NCBI GenBank assembly: GCA_963811775.1 | Contig: CAWESO010000002.1 | Span: forward strand, 743,674 to 807,673 | Direction: 5' to 3' | DNA length: 64,000 nucleotides | Source: Chersky-840 sp963811775 | GTDB lineage: Bacteria > Actinomycetota > Acidimicrobiia > Acidimicrobiales > UBA8190 | Shown here: positions 16,434-23,890 of the stretch, piece after piece | Layout: each line of letters opens with the position of its first letter | Numbering within the stretch: the first letter of the stretch is position 1 | The notes under the pieces: generated by a model | The model's input: the letters and a program-made list of their open reading frames with translations, nothing else | What the model was told of the DNA's origin: nothing | The model's database searches: none | Made by a program: the position numbers and the translations under genes

Positions 16434-17216
16434 CTATGAGGACGAGAGGGACACGGACAAGATGCGGTGGACCACCTTGGGCGGGGAGCCGTTGTCCGAC
16501 GGATTGGCGTTGCCGTCGGTGTTGATCTTGTCCACCACGTTCATCCCCGAGGTCACGGTCCCGAAGAGCGTGTAGCTCGGATCGAGCGTCTCGCCTTCTT
16601 TGCCGGTGACGACGAAGAACTGGCTGCCGTTGGTGTTGGGGCCCGAATTGGCCATGGCCACCGACCCGAGCGGGTACTGCGGCGACGCCTTGGTCGGGAG
16701 CTCGTCGGCGAACTCGTAGCCGGGGCCCCCGGTGCCGGTCCCGGTGGGGTCGCCGGTCTGGTCCATGAACCCTGGGATCACGCGGTGGAAGATCACGCAG
16801 TTGAAGAACTTCTGCTGGGCCAGGAACACGAAGTTGTTGACCGTCTTGGGCGCGTGCTTGTCGTCGAGGGTGATGACGAAGGAACCGGCGTCGGTCCTCA
16901 CCGTGGCCGTGTAGGTCTTGGCCGTGTCGATGGTCATGGCCGGAGGCGTCTTCCACGACGGCTTCTTGAGGACGGTGGTGGGGCTCGAGGCGCATCCCCC
17001 CTTCACCGCGGCGTTGTCGGCGACCTGCTGGGCCGTCAGCTTCACCGGCGCCTTGGGGCCCGGCTTGACCAGGAAGTAGACGCCCACCACGACAGCGGCC
17101 ACCACGACGAGGGTGATGACCCGGCGCGTCCGGGCCCGGCGCCGGCGCTGGCGTTCGAGGGCCGCCATCTTCGCTTCACGCGCGGAGCGCTTTCGAGCAC
17201 GCTTGTCGGTGGGCAC
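16434..17216 (-). CDS. Membrane-anchored cyclophilin-type peptidyl-prolyl isomerase
   Basis: This 260-residue protein has a highly basic N-terminus (residues 1-33), one membrane helix (about 34-52, VITLVVVAAVVVGVYFLV) and then an extracellular cyclophilin domain with CVIFHRVIPGFMDQTGD, GTGGPGYEF and SVAMANSGPNTNGSQFF. It should help fold exported proteins at the outer face of the membrane. The GTG at 17216 lies 8 nt after a TAGGGT box, which suggests a leaderless message covering both cyclophilin genes. The divergent neighbour is lysC. Confidence 0.9.
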   Translation of the reverse strand: MPTDKRARKRSAREAKMAALERQRRRRARTRRVITLVVVAAVVVGVYFLVKPGPKAPVKLTAQQVADNAAVKGGCASSPTTVLKKPSWKTPPAMTIDTAKTYTATVRTDAGSFVITLDDKHAPKTVNNFVFLAQQKFFNCVIFHRVIPGFMDQTGDPTGTGTGGPGYEFADELPTKASPQYPLGSVAMANSGPNTNGSQFFVVTGKEGETLDPSYTLFGTVTSGMNVVDKINTDGNANPSDNGSPPKVVHRILSVSLSSS

Positions 17217-17408
17217 GGCCCGCCACCCTATCGGCCGTCGCCCGCGGCGATCGCTCGCCCCGGGCGCGGCGCCCCGTCGCCCCGGGCCCACGCCGGAGGC
17301 CTTCGGGGGCCTCGGGGGAACGGGTCCGGTCGTCCTCGGTCGTCCTCGTCCGGCCGTCAGTGGGCCGCGCCGGCGGTCGAGGCTCCGCCGCACCGGTAAC
17401 TTCGACGC

Positions 17409-18626
17409 ATGGCCCTGGTGGTGCAGAAATACGGTGGGACGTCGGTGAGCGACGCCGACCGGGTGCGCGCCGTCGCCGACCACGTGGCCCGGACCCGGCG
17501 CCAGGGCGCCGACGTCGTCGTGGTCGTGAGCGCCATGGGCAAGACCACCGACGACCTCCTGCGCCTGGCGGGCGACGTCAGCGCCGTGCAGCCGCCGCGC
17601 GAGCTCGACATGCTCCTCACGACCGGCGAGCGGATGACGGCGTCGCTGCTGTGCATGGCCCTGGCCGAGCTGGACATCGACGCCACGTCCTACACCGGGA
17701 GCCAGGCCGAGATCATCACCGACACCACACACCTCAACGCCAAGATCGTCGAGGTCAAGGCGGACCGGCTGCGCGCCGCGCTGGCCGAGGGCCGCATCCC
17801 GGTGGTGGCGGGCTTCCAGGGCGTGTCGCTCGACCGCGACGTGACCACCTTGGGCCGAGGCGGTTCGGACACCACCGCCGTGGCCCTCGCCGCCGCGCTC
17901 GGCGCCGAGGTGTGCGAGATCTACACCGACGTGTCCGGCGTGTTCAGCGCCGATCCCCGCATCGTCCCCGAGGCGCGCCGCCTGGCCCGGGTCAGCTTCG
18001 AGGAGATGCTCGACATCTCCGCCAGCGGCGGGCGCGTCCTGGCCCTGCGCTCGGTGGAGTTCGCCCGCAATCACCGCGTGCCCTTGCACGTCCGTTCGAG
18101 TTTCACCTGGGAGCCGGGCACCTGGGTGGTCGAGGAGGAACCGTCCATGGAGCAGGCCGTCGTCACCGCCGTCACCCACGACACCTCGGAGGCCAAGGTG
18201 ACCGTCACCGGCGTCCCCGACAAGCCCGGCATCGCGGCGCGCCTGTTCCGGGCGCTCGCCGACCGGGCCGTGAACGTGGACACCATCGTCCAGAACACGT
18301 CGCTGCACGGCACGACCGACATCTCCTTCACCGTTCCGAAGACCGATCTCGACACCAGCCTGGCGGTGGCCCGCGCCCTGGCGCCCGAGATCGGCGCCGG
18401 TGCAGTCACCGCCGACGACGCCATCGCCAAGGTGTCGCTCGTGGGCGCGGGGATGCGCAGCCACCCCGGGGTCTCCGCCACCATGTTCGAGGTCCTCGCC
18501 ACCGCCGGGATCAACATCGAGATGATCTCCACCTCGTCGATCCGCTTGTCGTGCGTGGTGCGCGCCGACCGGGTCGAGGAGGCCGTGGGACTGCTGCACC
18601 AGGCGTTCGCGCTGACAGAGCCCTGA
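17409..18626 (+). CDS. lysC: Aspartate kinase, alpha subunit
   Basis: Aspartate kinase phosphorylates aspartate, the entry step to lysine, threonine, methionine and diaminopimelate. The 405-residue protein has the KYGGTSV substrate motif at its N-terminus, the kinase domain to about residue 240, and two ACT domains (VTVTGVPDKPGIAARLF and VSLVGAGMRSHPGVSATMF) that bind feedback inhibitors. The ATG at 17409 follows a TAACTT box by 6 nt. asd lies 23 bp downstream, the common actinobacterial arrangement. An internal start for the beta subunit is visible at 18147. Confidence 0.95.
   Translation: MALVVQKYGGTSVSDADRVRAVADHVARTRRQGADVVVVVSAMGKTTDDLLRLAGDVSAVQPPRELDMLLTTGERMTASLLCMALAELDIDATSYTGSQAEIITDTTHLNAKIVEVKADRLRAALAEGRIPVVAGFQGVSLDRDVTTLGRGGSDTTAVALAAALGAEVCEIYTDVSGVFSADPRIVPEARRLARVSFEEMLDISASGGRVLALRSVEFARNHRVPLHVRSSFTWEPGTWVVEEEPSMEQAVVTAVTHDTSEAKVTVTGVPDKPGIAARLFRALADRAVNVDTIVQNTSLHGTTDISFTVPKTDLDTSLAVARALAPEIGAGAVTADDAIAKVSLVGAGMRSHPGVSATMFEVLATAGINIEMISTSSIRLSCVVRADRVEEAVGLLHQAFALTEP
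18147..18626 (+). CDS. lysC-beta: Aspartate kinase beta subunit (in-frame internal start within lysC)
   Basis: An ATG at 18147 lies in the lysC frame (codon 247) and is preceded at the right distance by a strong GAGGAGGAA ribosome site at 18131-18139. It would produce a 159-residue protein made only of the two ACT domains. Overlapping alpha and beta subunits are established for Corynebacterium and Bacillus aspartate kinases, where they form an alpha2-beta2 regulatory complex. The call rests on the site and the frame; expression is inferred. Confidence 0.65.
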   Translation: MEQAVVTAVTHDTSEAKVTVTGVPDKPGIAARLFRALADRAVNVDTIVQNTSLHGTTDISFTVPKTDLDTSLAVARALAPEIGAGAVTADDAIAKVSLVGAGMRSHPGVSATMFEVLATAGINIEMISTSSIRLSCVVRADRVEEAVGLLHQAFALTEP

Positions 18627-18649
18627 CCTCGGGCCGTTAGGATCCCGTC

Positions 18650-19678
18650 ATGCGAGTCGCGGTCGTCGGCGCCACCGGGCAGGTGGGCACGGTCATGCGA
18701 TCGGTGTTGGCCGAGCGGTCCTTCCCGGTCGACGACATCCGGTTCTTCGCCTCCGCACGCTCGGCCGGCACGCGCCTGGCCTGGGCGGGCGGCGAGGTGG
18801 CGGTGGAGGAGGCCGAGGGAGCCGACTACCGCGGGGTCGACATCGCGCTGCTGTCGGTCGGCGCGGCCGCCTCGCGCCTGATCTCGCCCCGCATCGTGGA
18901 AGCCGGCGCCACCGTCGTCGACAACTCATCGGCGTGGCGGATGGACCCGGCCGTGCCGCTCGTCGTGCCCGAGGTCAACGCGCACGCGCTCGACGACATC
19001 GAGAAGGGGATCGTCGCCAACCCCAACTGCACGACCATGGTGACCATGCCCGTGCTCGCGCCACTGCACCGCGAAGCGGGACTGCGGCGCCTGGTGATCT
19101 CCACGTACCAGGCCGTGTCGGGGGCGGGACTGGCCGGGGCGCGTGAGCTCGAGGAGCAGCTGGCCAAGACCGTCGAAGGCGCGGCCGGCCTCACCTTCGA
19201 CGGCACCGCCGTGGAGTTCCCCCCGCCGGCGGTCTTCGCCGGCCCGGTCGCCCACAACGTGCTGGCCCACGCCGGCCACTTCCTCGACGACGGGTCGGGG
19301 GAGACCAACGAGGAATTGAAACTGCGCGAGGAGAGCCGCAAGATCCTCGGCCTGCCCGACCTGGCCGTGACGGGCACGTGCGTGCGCGTGCCGGTGTTCA
19401 CCGGCCACAGCATGTCGATCAACGCCGAATTCGAGCGGGCCATCACGGTGGAAACGGCCCGGGGGTTGTTGGAGAAGGCTCCGGGGGTTCGCTACGTCGA
19501 CGTGCCCACGCCGCTGCAGGCCACGGGCATCGACCCCGTGCTCGTGGGTCGGCTGCGGCGCGACGACACTGTCGCCCACGGACTGGTGCTGTTCGTGTCC
19601 GGTGACAACCTGCGCAAGGGCGCCGCGCTCAACGCCGTGCAGATCGCCGAGGCGCTCCTCGCCCGACGCGGCGCCTGA
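18650..19678 (+). CDS. asd: Aspartate-semialdehyde dehydrogenase
   Basis: The enzyme reduces aspartyl phosphate, the product of LysC, to aspartate semialdehyde with NADPH. The 342-residue protein shows VVGATGQVGTVM at the N-terminus, the catalytic cysteine in VANPNCTTMVT and the active-site histidine in VFTGHSMSINAEF. The ATG at 18650 is preceded by TAGGAT at 6 nt, so it may have its own leaderless promoter in addition to read-through from lysC. It ends two bases before the convergent phoU-like gene. Confidence 0.95.
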   Translation: MRVAVVGATGQVGTVMRSVLAERSFPVDDIRFFASARSAGTRLAWAGGEVAVEEAEGADYRGVDIALLSVGAAASRLISPRIVEAGATVVDNSSAWRMDPAVPLVVPEVNAHALDDIEKGIVANPNCTTMVTMPVLAPLHREAGLRRLVISTYQAVSGAGLAGARELEEQLAKTVEGAAGLTFDGTAVEFPPPAVFAGPVAHNVLAHAGHFLDDGSGETNEELKLREESRKILGLPDLAVTGTCVRVPVFTGHSMSINAEFERAITVETARGLLEKAPGVRYVDVPTPLQATGIDPVLVGRLRRDDTVAHGLVLFVSGDNLRKGAALNAVQIAEALLARRGA

Positions 19679-19681
19679 GCG

Positions 19682-20380
19682 TCAGGTCCGGTTCGGGGCC
19701 GGGCGCAGCCGCTCGGTCGCCCCGGTCGTGGCCCGGCCCACCATGACCGCGATGCGGCGGGCCAGGTTGACGGCGTGGTCGCCGAAGCGCTCGTAGAAGC
19801 GGGCCACGAGGGCGGCCTCGATGGCGACGGGCAGGGCCATCGACCCGCTGGCGATCTCCGCCGTGAGCGTCACGTGCAGCTCGTCGAGCTCGTCGTCGAG
19901 CTCCTCCACCTCGTCGGCCACCGTGGCGCGATCGGCATAGGCGTCCGCGGTGGCGTGCCACATCTCACACGCCACCTCGCCCATCTGCTCGACGAGCCCG
20001 CGCGCCCGGGGCGACAATTCGACGCCGAGGCCGCGCACGGCGCGGCGCGACACGTGCTCGGCCAGGTCACCGCTGCGCTCGAGCTCGGGCAGCATGCGCA
20101 GCACGGCCACGAGGTAGCGCAGCTCGTCGGGCCCGGTGGCCCGCTCGGCCAGCTGGCTCTGGGCCAGCTGCTCCACCTCGCGGTACAGGGCGTCGATGGT
20201 CTCGTCGCTCTCGGCCAGCACCCGCGCCGCTTCGCGGTCCCCGTCGAGCAGGCAGTGCGTCGCCCCGGCCACGCCCTCGCCCACCAGCGCGAAGAGCTTG
20301 ATCACCTCGCGGTCGATGCGCTCCAGGCTCTCGGTGACGTTGTCGGTCTCGTCCCGCTGTGCCGCCACCCGTCGTGCCAC
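19682..20380 (-). CDS. phoU: PhoU-like phosphate signalling protein
   Basis: PhoU proteins link the Pst phosphate transporter to the PhoR/PhoB-type two-component system and repress it when phosphate is plentiful. The 232-residue protein is two copies of a three-helix bundle, with the metal-binding E/D-x-x-x-D type motifs ERSGDLAEHVSR and ERFGDHAVNLARR at equivalent places. The GTG at 20380 was chosen because a TACGGT box ends 6 nt before it and the family N-terminus fits; the frame stays open far upstream without support. No pst genes are in the window. Confidence 0.88.
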   Translation of the reverse strand: MARRVAAQRDETDNVTESLERIDREVIKLFALVGEGVAGATHCLLDGDREAARVLAESDETIDALYREVEQLAQSQLAERATGPDELRYLVAVLRMLPELERSGDLAEHVSRRAVRGLGVELSPRARGLVEQMGEVACEMWHATADAYADRATVADEVEELDDELDELHVTLTAEIASGSMALPVAIEAALVARFYERFGDHAVNLARRIAVMVGRATTGATERLRPAPNRT

Positions 20381-20424
20381 GGCCCCACCGTAGCGCCATC
20401 GTCCTTCTTCTTCCCCGGGCCCGG

Positions 20425-21423
20425 TCAGGGCGCGCCCGCGCCTCCGAGGGGCTCGGGGAAGAAGCGGCGGTGGTGCCGTCCCGTGACCTCGTAGATGGCC
20501 GTGCCCGACCTGCCATCCGCGGTCTCGACCGCCATCAGGTGCTGGCCCCCGCCGTAGAAGGGCCGGTAGGGGGCGCACCACCGGCCCGCGCCCTCGACCT
20601 CGAGGGCCGACCCGTCGGCCAGGGCGCACGACACCGACCCGGCCAGGCCGCTCACCGCCGCGCCGTCCTGGCCGTAGACGACCGGGGCCCCGGCCTCGTC
20701 GGTCCAGTGCAGGTCGTGGTGGAACTCGAGCACCGGCACCGGCGCTCCGCCTCCGGCCGGGGCCCAGCATCCGTCGGTGAAGACGTGTGCCCCGTCGCTG
20801 CGTTCCCAGTGCCAGACGCCGAGCATGCCGTCGGGCAGCTGGACGGCGAACCACGTCCACAGCGGGATGCGGCCGTGGTCGCGGACCCCCCACGAGTGGT
20901 CCCGCTGGCCGAACCAGCCGTCGACGGACCCGCCCGCGGCGCCGTTGCGGTAGGCGCCGCTGAAGGTCCCCGACTGGATCATGTGGCTCTGGTCCCACAG
21001 GAGATCGCCCGAGTCGTCGCGCAGCCGGCCCCGGCGGAGCGCGTACGGCGCGGTGCGGGCCTCGAAGACGAGCTCGGCGTCGAATCCCTCGGCGTCGTCG
21101 ACCACCACCCGCACCCGCCGGAACGGCTCCTGCACCGTCACCGACACCGGTCCCACCGTCGGGGTGTGGGGATCGCCGTCGGCGGGCCGCTGGTAGTGGC
21201 GGAAGACGAGCTCGCCTCCGACTCGTCCGAGCACGAGGGCGTCGAGGACCCGGCGGGGCGGGTACGTGGCCATCGCCACCACGACCACGTCGCTGTCCAC
21301 GCTCGGCCCGTGGGCGACGAAGAAGTAGCTCTCGCGCCAATGCGGGTGCTCGATGCCCACCACCCCGAGAGGCTCGGGGATCTGGTGCACGAAGTGTTCG
21401 TCGAAGGCGCTGAGCTCGGGCAA
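20425..21423 (-). CDS. Conserved protein of unknown function, beta-rich (AttH/lipocalin-like)
   Basis: I do not recognise a specific function. The 332-residue protein starts at TTG (21423) with GAGGAG just upstream, and no better start lies downstream. It is rich in W, H, G and D, lacks membrane helices and has short beta-strand motifs such as SFVAH-like YFFVAHGPS, WGVRDHGRIPLWTWFAVQ and GVWHWERSDG. This pattern recalls the double lipocalin-like AttH/carotenoid-hydratase fold found beside kinase-like proteins in actinobacterial lipid or steroid gene sets. It follows the kinase-like gene and ndh on the same strand, so all three may be cotranscribed. Confidence 0.7.
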   Translation of the reverse strand: MPELSAFDEHFVHQIPEPLGVVGIEHPHWRESYFFVAHGPSVDSDVVVVAMATYPPRRVLDALVLGRVGGELVFRHYQRPADGDPHTPTVGPVSVTVQEPFRRVRVVVDDAEGFDAELVFEARTAPYALRRGRLRDDSGDLLWDQSHMIQSGTFSGAYRNGAAGGSVDGWFGQRDHSWGVRDHGRIPLWTWFAVQLPDGMLGVWHWERSDGAHVFTDGCWAPAGGGAPVPVLEFHHDLHWTDEAGAPVVYGQDGAAVSGLAGSVSCALADGSALEVEGAGRWCAPYRPFYGGGQHLMAVETADGRSGTAIYEVTGRHHRRFFPEPLGGAGAP

Positions 21424-21440
21424 CGGTCTCCTCGGTCTCG

Positions 21441-21500
21441 GTCGGCGTGAGTCGGTGTCAGCCGGTGTCAGTCGGTGTCAGCCGGTGTCAGTCGGGGTCC
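21441..21500. repeat. Six tandem 10-bp repeats
   Basis: Six consecutive 10-bp units (consensus gtcggtgtca, alternating with gccggtgtca; the first and last units differ at a few bases) fill the gap between the unknown protein gene and the kinase-like gene and run over the latter's stop codon at 21488-21490. The period is close to one DNA turn. No function is known. Confidence 0.85.
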
Positions 21501-22588
21501 AGGAGCGCGTCCGAGCACAGCGCCTGGACCTGCGCGGCGTGGCGGCGCGCCATCGTCAGGAACATCTCGTCGCCGCGTGCCGTGCGCTCCACGAGCATCG
21601 AGGCACCGACGGCCATGATGTATCCCGCGTAGGCATGCCGGCGGTACTCGGTCAGACAGTCGTCCCACGAGTAGCCGGTGACCCCTCCCGACACGAGCCG
21701 GGCGTGGTACTCGCGCAGGAGGCCCTCTTCGTGGGCCAGTCGCTGCTCGGGCGCCATCCCGGCGCCGAGGAAGTACGACACGTCCGCGGGGCCGGGCCCG
21801 AGCGTGACCGTCTGCCAGTCGACGACGGTCACGGTCGGGTCGCTCCCGTCGGTGCCGAAGAGGAGGTTGTCGAGCCGGTAGTCGGCGTGCTGGACGGTGC
21901 GGGGGCCGGGACGGGGTCGGAGGTAGCTCCCGATGCGGGGGAAGAGGAATCGGCCCGCCTCGATGACGTCGTCGTCGAGCTCGGCCCCGTAACGCTCCAC
22001 GAACCCGTCGAAGAGCAGCGCCAGCAGCTCCCCGCCGCCGTCCCCGCCGATGCCGCCGCGGTCGAGCCATTCCAGGCGCTCGAGGGCGGGGTCGCCCCAC
22101 CGGGGCGAGTGCAGGCGGGCGAGCTCGGCCAGGGCGAGATCCGCGTCGTCGACGCTGCACCCCGCCATCTGGTCGCCCTGGCGGGCCGGGGCCATGTCCT
22201 CGAGCACGAGGGCGAAGGCCGCGCTCGCGGTGTCGACCGCCGCGAAGTAGCACCGCGGCGTACGCACCCGGACCGAGGCGGCCACCTCCTGGTAGAAGCG
22301 CACCTCCACCTCCGAGGTCCGCAGCGCCAGCGCGGTGGCGCGGCTCGTCTCGTCGGCGGGCGTGAACTTCCCCACCACGCTGTCGGGCGCGCCCGGGGCG
22401 GGCGCGTCGTAGGTGAGCCGCAGGCGCACGCTGTCGGCCATCTGCCCGGTTCCCACCGGCTCGGCGTGGACGTCGACGACGCACCGCGCACCGATCACCC
22501 CCGCGTCGCGCAGCACGGCGGTCAGCCACGGCGCGCCCACGTCCTCGGGGCGCCACACCGCCGGGGCCGTCTCCTCAGAGATCGGCAT
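21488..22588 (-). CDS. Aminoglycoside-phosphotransferase-fold (kinase-like) protein
   Basis: The 366-residue protein has the APH/EcKinase-like fold. The catalytic loop VQHADYRLDNLLFG contains the H-x-D-x-x-x-x-N Brenner motif and the metal-binding VVDWQTV follows about 25 residues later. Such proteins phosphorylate small molecules such as antibiotics, choline or sugars, or have lost that activity; the genomic setting does not suggest resistance. Its start overlaps the end of ndh by 14 bp, so translation is coupled to ndh. The stop codon lies inside the 10-bp repeat array. Confidence 0.83.
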   Translation of the reverse strand: MPISEETAPAVWRPEDVGAPWLTAVLRDAGVIGARCVVDVHAEPVGTGQMADSVRLRLTYDAPAPGAPDSVVGKFTPADETSRATALALRTSEVEVRFYQEVAASVRVRTPRCYFAAVDTASAAFALVLEDMAPARQGDQMAGCSVDDADLALAELARLHSPRWGDPALERLEWLDRGGIGGDGGGELLALLFDGFVERYGAELDDDVIEAGRFLFPRIGSYLRPRPGPRTVQHADYRLDNLLFGTDGSDPTVTVVDWQTVTLGPGPADVSYFLGAGMAPEQRLAHEEGLLREYHARLVSGGVTGYSWDDCLTEYRRHAYAGYIMAVGASMLVERTARGDEMFLTMARRHAAQVQALCSDALLDPD

Positions 22589-23837
22589 CGACGTCGGCCA
22601 CGATGAGGCGCGGGCCCGAGGGCCAGTCCAGGTAGCGCCAGAACCAGTTGACGAGCACCACCACCCGGTTGCGGAAGCCCACCAGGTAGACGAGGTGCAG
22701 TCCGAGCCACGCCAGCCAGCCGATGGTGCCGCGCCAGATCGGGCCGTGGCGCAGCTGCGCCACGGCGGCGTGGCGTCCGATGGTGGCCATCATCCCCTTG
22801 TCGTGGTAGCGGAACGGCGTCGGTGCCTCGCCCCGCAGCTGCCGGGCGATCTGCAGCGCGGCGTGCTGGCCCGACTGCATCGCCACCTGCGCCACCTGCG
22901 GGCAGGCGTCGGCCCGGCCCGGCCCCCACGGCACCGCCCCCGCGTCACCCACGACGAAGACCTCGCGGTGACCGGCCACCGACAGGTCGGGCTCGATCGT
23001 CACCCGGCCGCCTCGGCCGTGCTCGGCGGGGAGCGACGCGGCCAGGGTGCCGTCGACGGTGACCCCTCCGGCCCACACCACCGCGGCGGCGTCGATCGTC
23101 TCACCGCCGACGAGGCGCACGGCGTCCGCGGTCACCTCGGCCACCGCGCTGTGCACGCGCACCTCGACACGCCGGGAACGCAGGGTCTCCATGGCGTAGC
23201 GACTCGCTTCCTCTCGGAAGCCGGGCAGCAACCGGTCACCGGCTTCGAGGAGGACGACGCGCGAACGGTCGGGATCGATGCGCAGCCGGTCGCGCCGGAC
23301 GGCCACGGCGAGCAGCTCCACCAGCGCGCCCGAGATCTCCACACCCGTCGCACCGCCACCGACGACGACGAACGTCGGCGCGCCGCCGTCGAAGTCCTCG
23401 GGCCGGGCGTCCGCGGCCTCGAGGCGCCCGAGGACCGCATTGCGCAGATGGCGGGCGTCGGCCAGCGTGTACAGCGGCATCGAGTGCTGCGCCGCGCCGG
23501 GGACGCCGAAGAAGCCGGTGGTGGCGCCGGTGGCGACGACGAGGTGGTCGTAGTGCAGCTCCCCTCCGTCGGCCAGCTCCACGCGCCGCGTCTCGAGGTC
23601 GACCGAGGACACCACGGCGTGGCGGAACGTGACGTGGTGGTCGCGACCGAAGATGGTGCGCACCGGATAGGCGACATCGGCGGGATCGAGCCCGGCCGTC
23701 GCCACCTGGTACAGCAGTGGTTGGAAGGTGTGGAAGTTGTGGCGGTCGACGATGGTCACGTCGACGGCTTGGCCCCGGAGGTGCCGGACGGCGCTGAGCC
23801 CGGCGAAGCCGGCCCCGATCACGACCACGCGATCCAC
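22575..23837 (-). CDS. ndh: Type II NADH dehydrogenase (non-proton-pumping)
   Basis: NDH-2 oxidises NADH and reduces the quinone pool without moving protons. The 420-residue flavoprotein has the FAD loop VVVIGAGFAGLSAVRHL at its start, the NDH-2 segment HNFHTFQPLLYQVATAGL, a second nucleotide loop VVVGGGATGVEISGALVELL, VFVVGDAG, and a hydrophobic C-terminal part (GWLAWLGLHLVYLVGF) that anchors it to the membrane. The GTG start at 23837 begins directly before the FAD strand. It leads an apparent operon with the kinase-like and unknown proteins. Confidence 0.92.
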   Translation of the reverse strand: MDRVVVIGAGFAGLSAVRHLRGQAVDVTIVDRHNFHTFQPLLYQVATAGLDPADVAYPVRTIFGRDHHVTFRHAVVSSVDLETRRVELADGGELHYDHLVVATGATTGFFGVPGAAQHSMPLYTLADARHLRNAVLGRLEAADARPEDFDGGAPTFVVVGGGATGVEISGALVELLAVAVRRDRLRIDPDRSRVVLLEAGDRLLPGFREEASRYAMETLRSRRVEVRVHSAVAEVTADAVRLVGGETIDAAAVVWAGGVTVDGTLAASLPAEHGRGGRVTIEPDLSVAGHREVFVVGDAGAVPWGPGRADACPQVAQVAMQSGQHAALQIARQLRGEAPTPFRYHDKGMMATIGRHAAVAQLRHGPIWRGTIGWLAWLGLHLVYLVGFRNRVVVLVNWFWRYLDWPSGPRLIVADVDADL

Positions 23838-23890
23838 CCCGTCAGGATGGCACGCCCCCGCCCCGCGTACCCCTTCGACGGCGGGCGCGC

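Noticed and set aside
21441..21500. CRISPR array
   Set aside because: Units are contiguous 10-mers without spacers and no cas genes are present.
21488..22588. Antibiotic-resistance aminoglycoside phosphotransferase
   Set aside because: The fold matches, but the operon with ndh and the lack of any resistance context make a metabolic role more likely.
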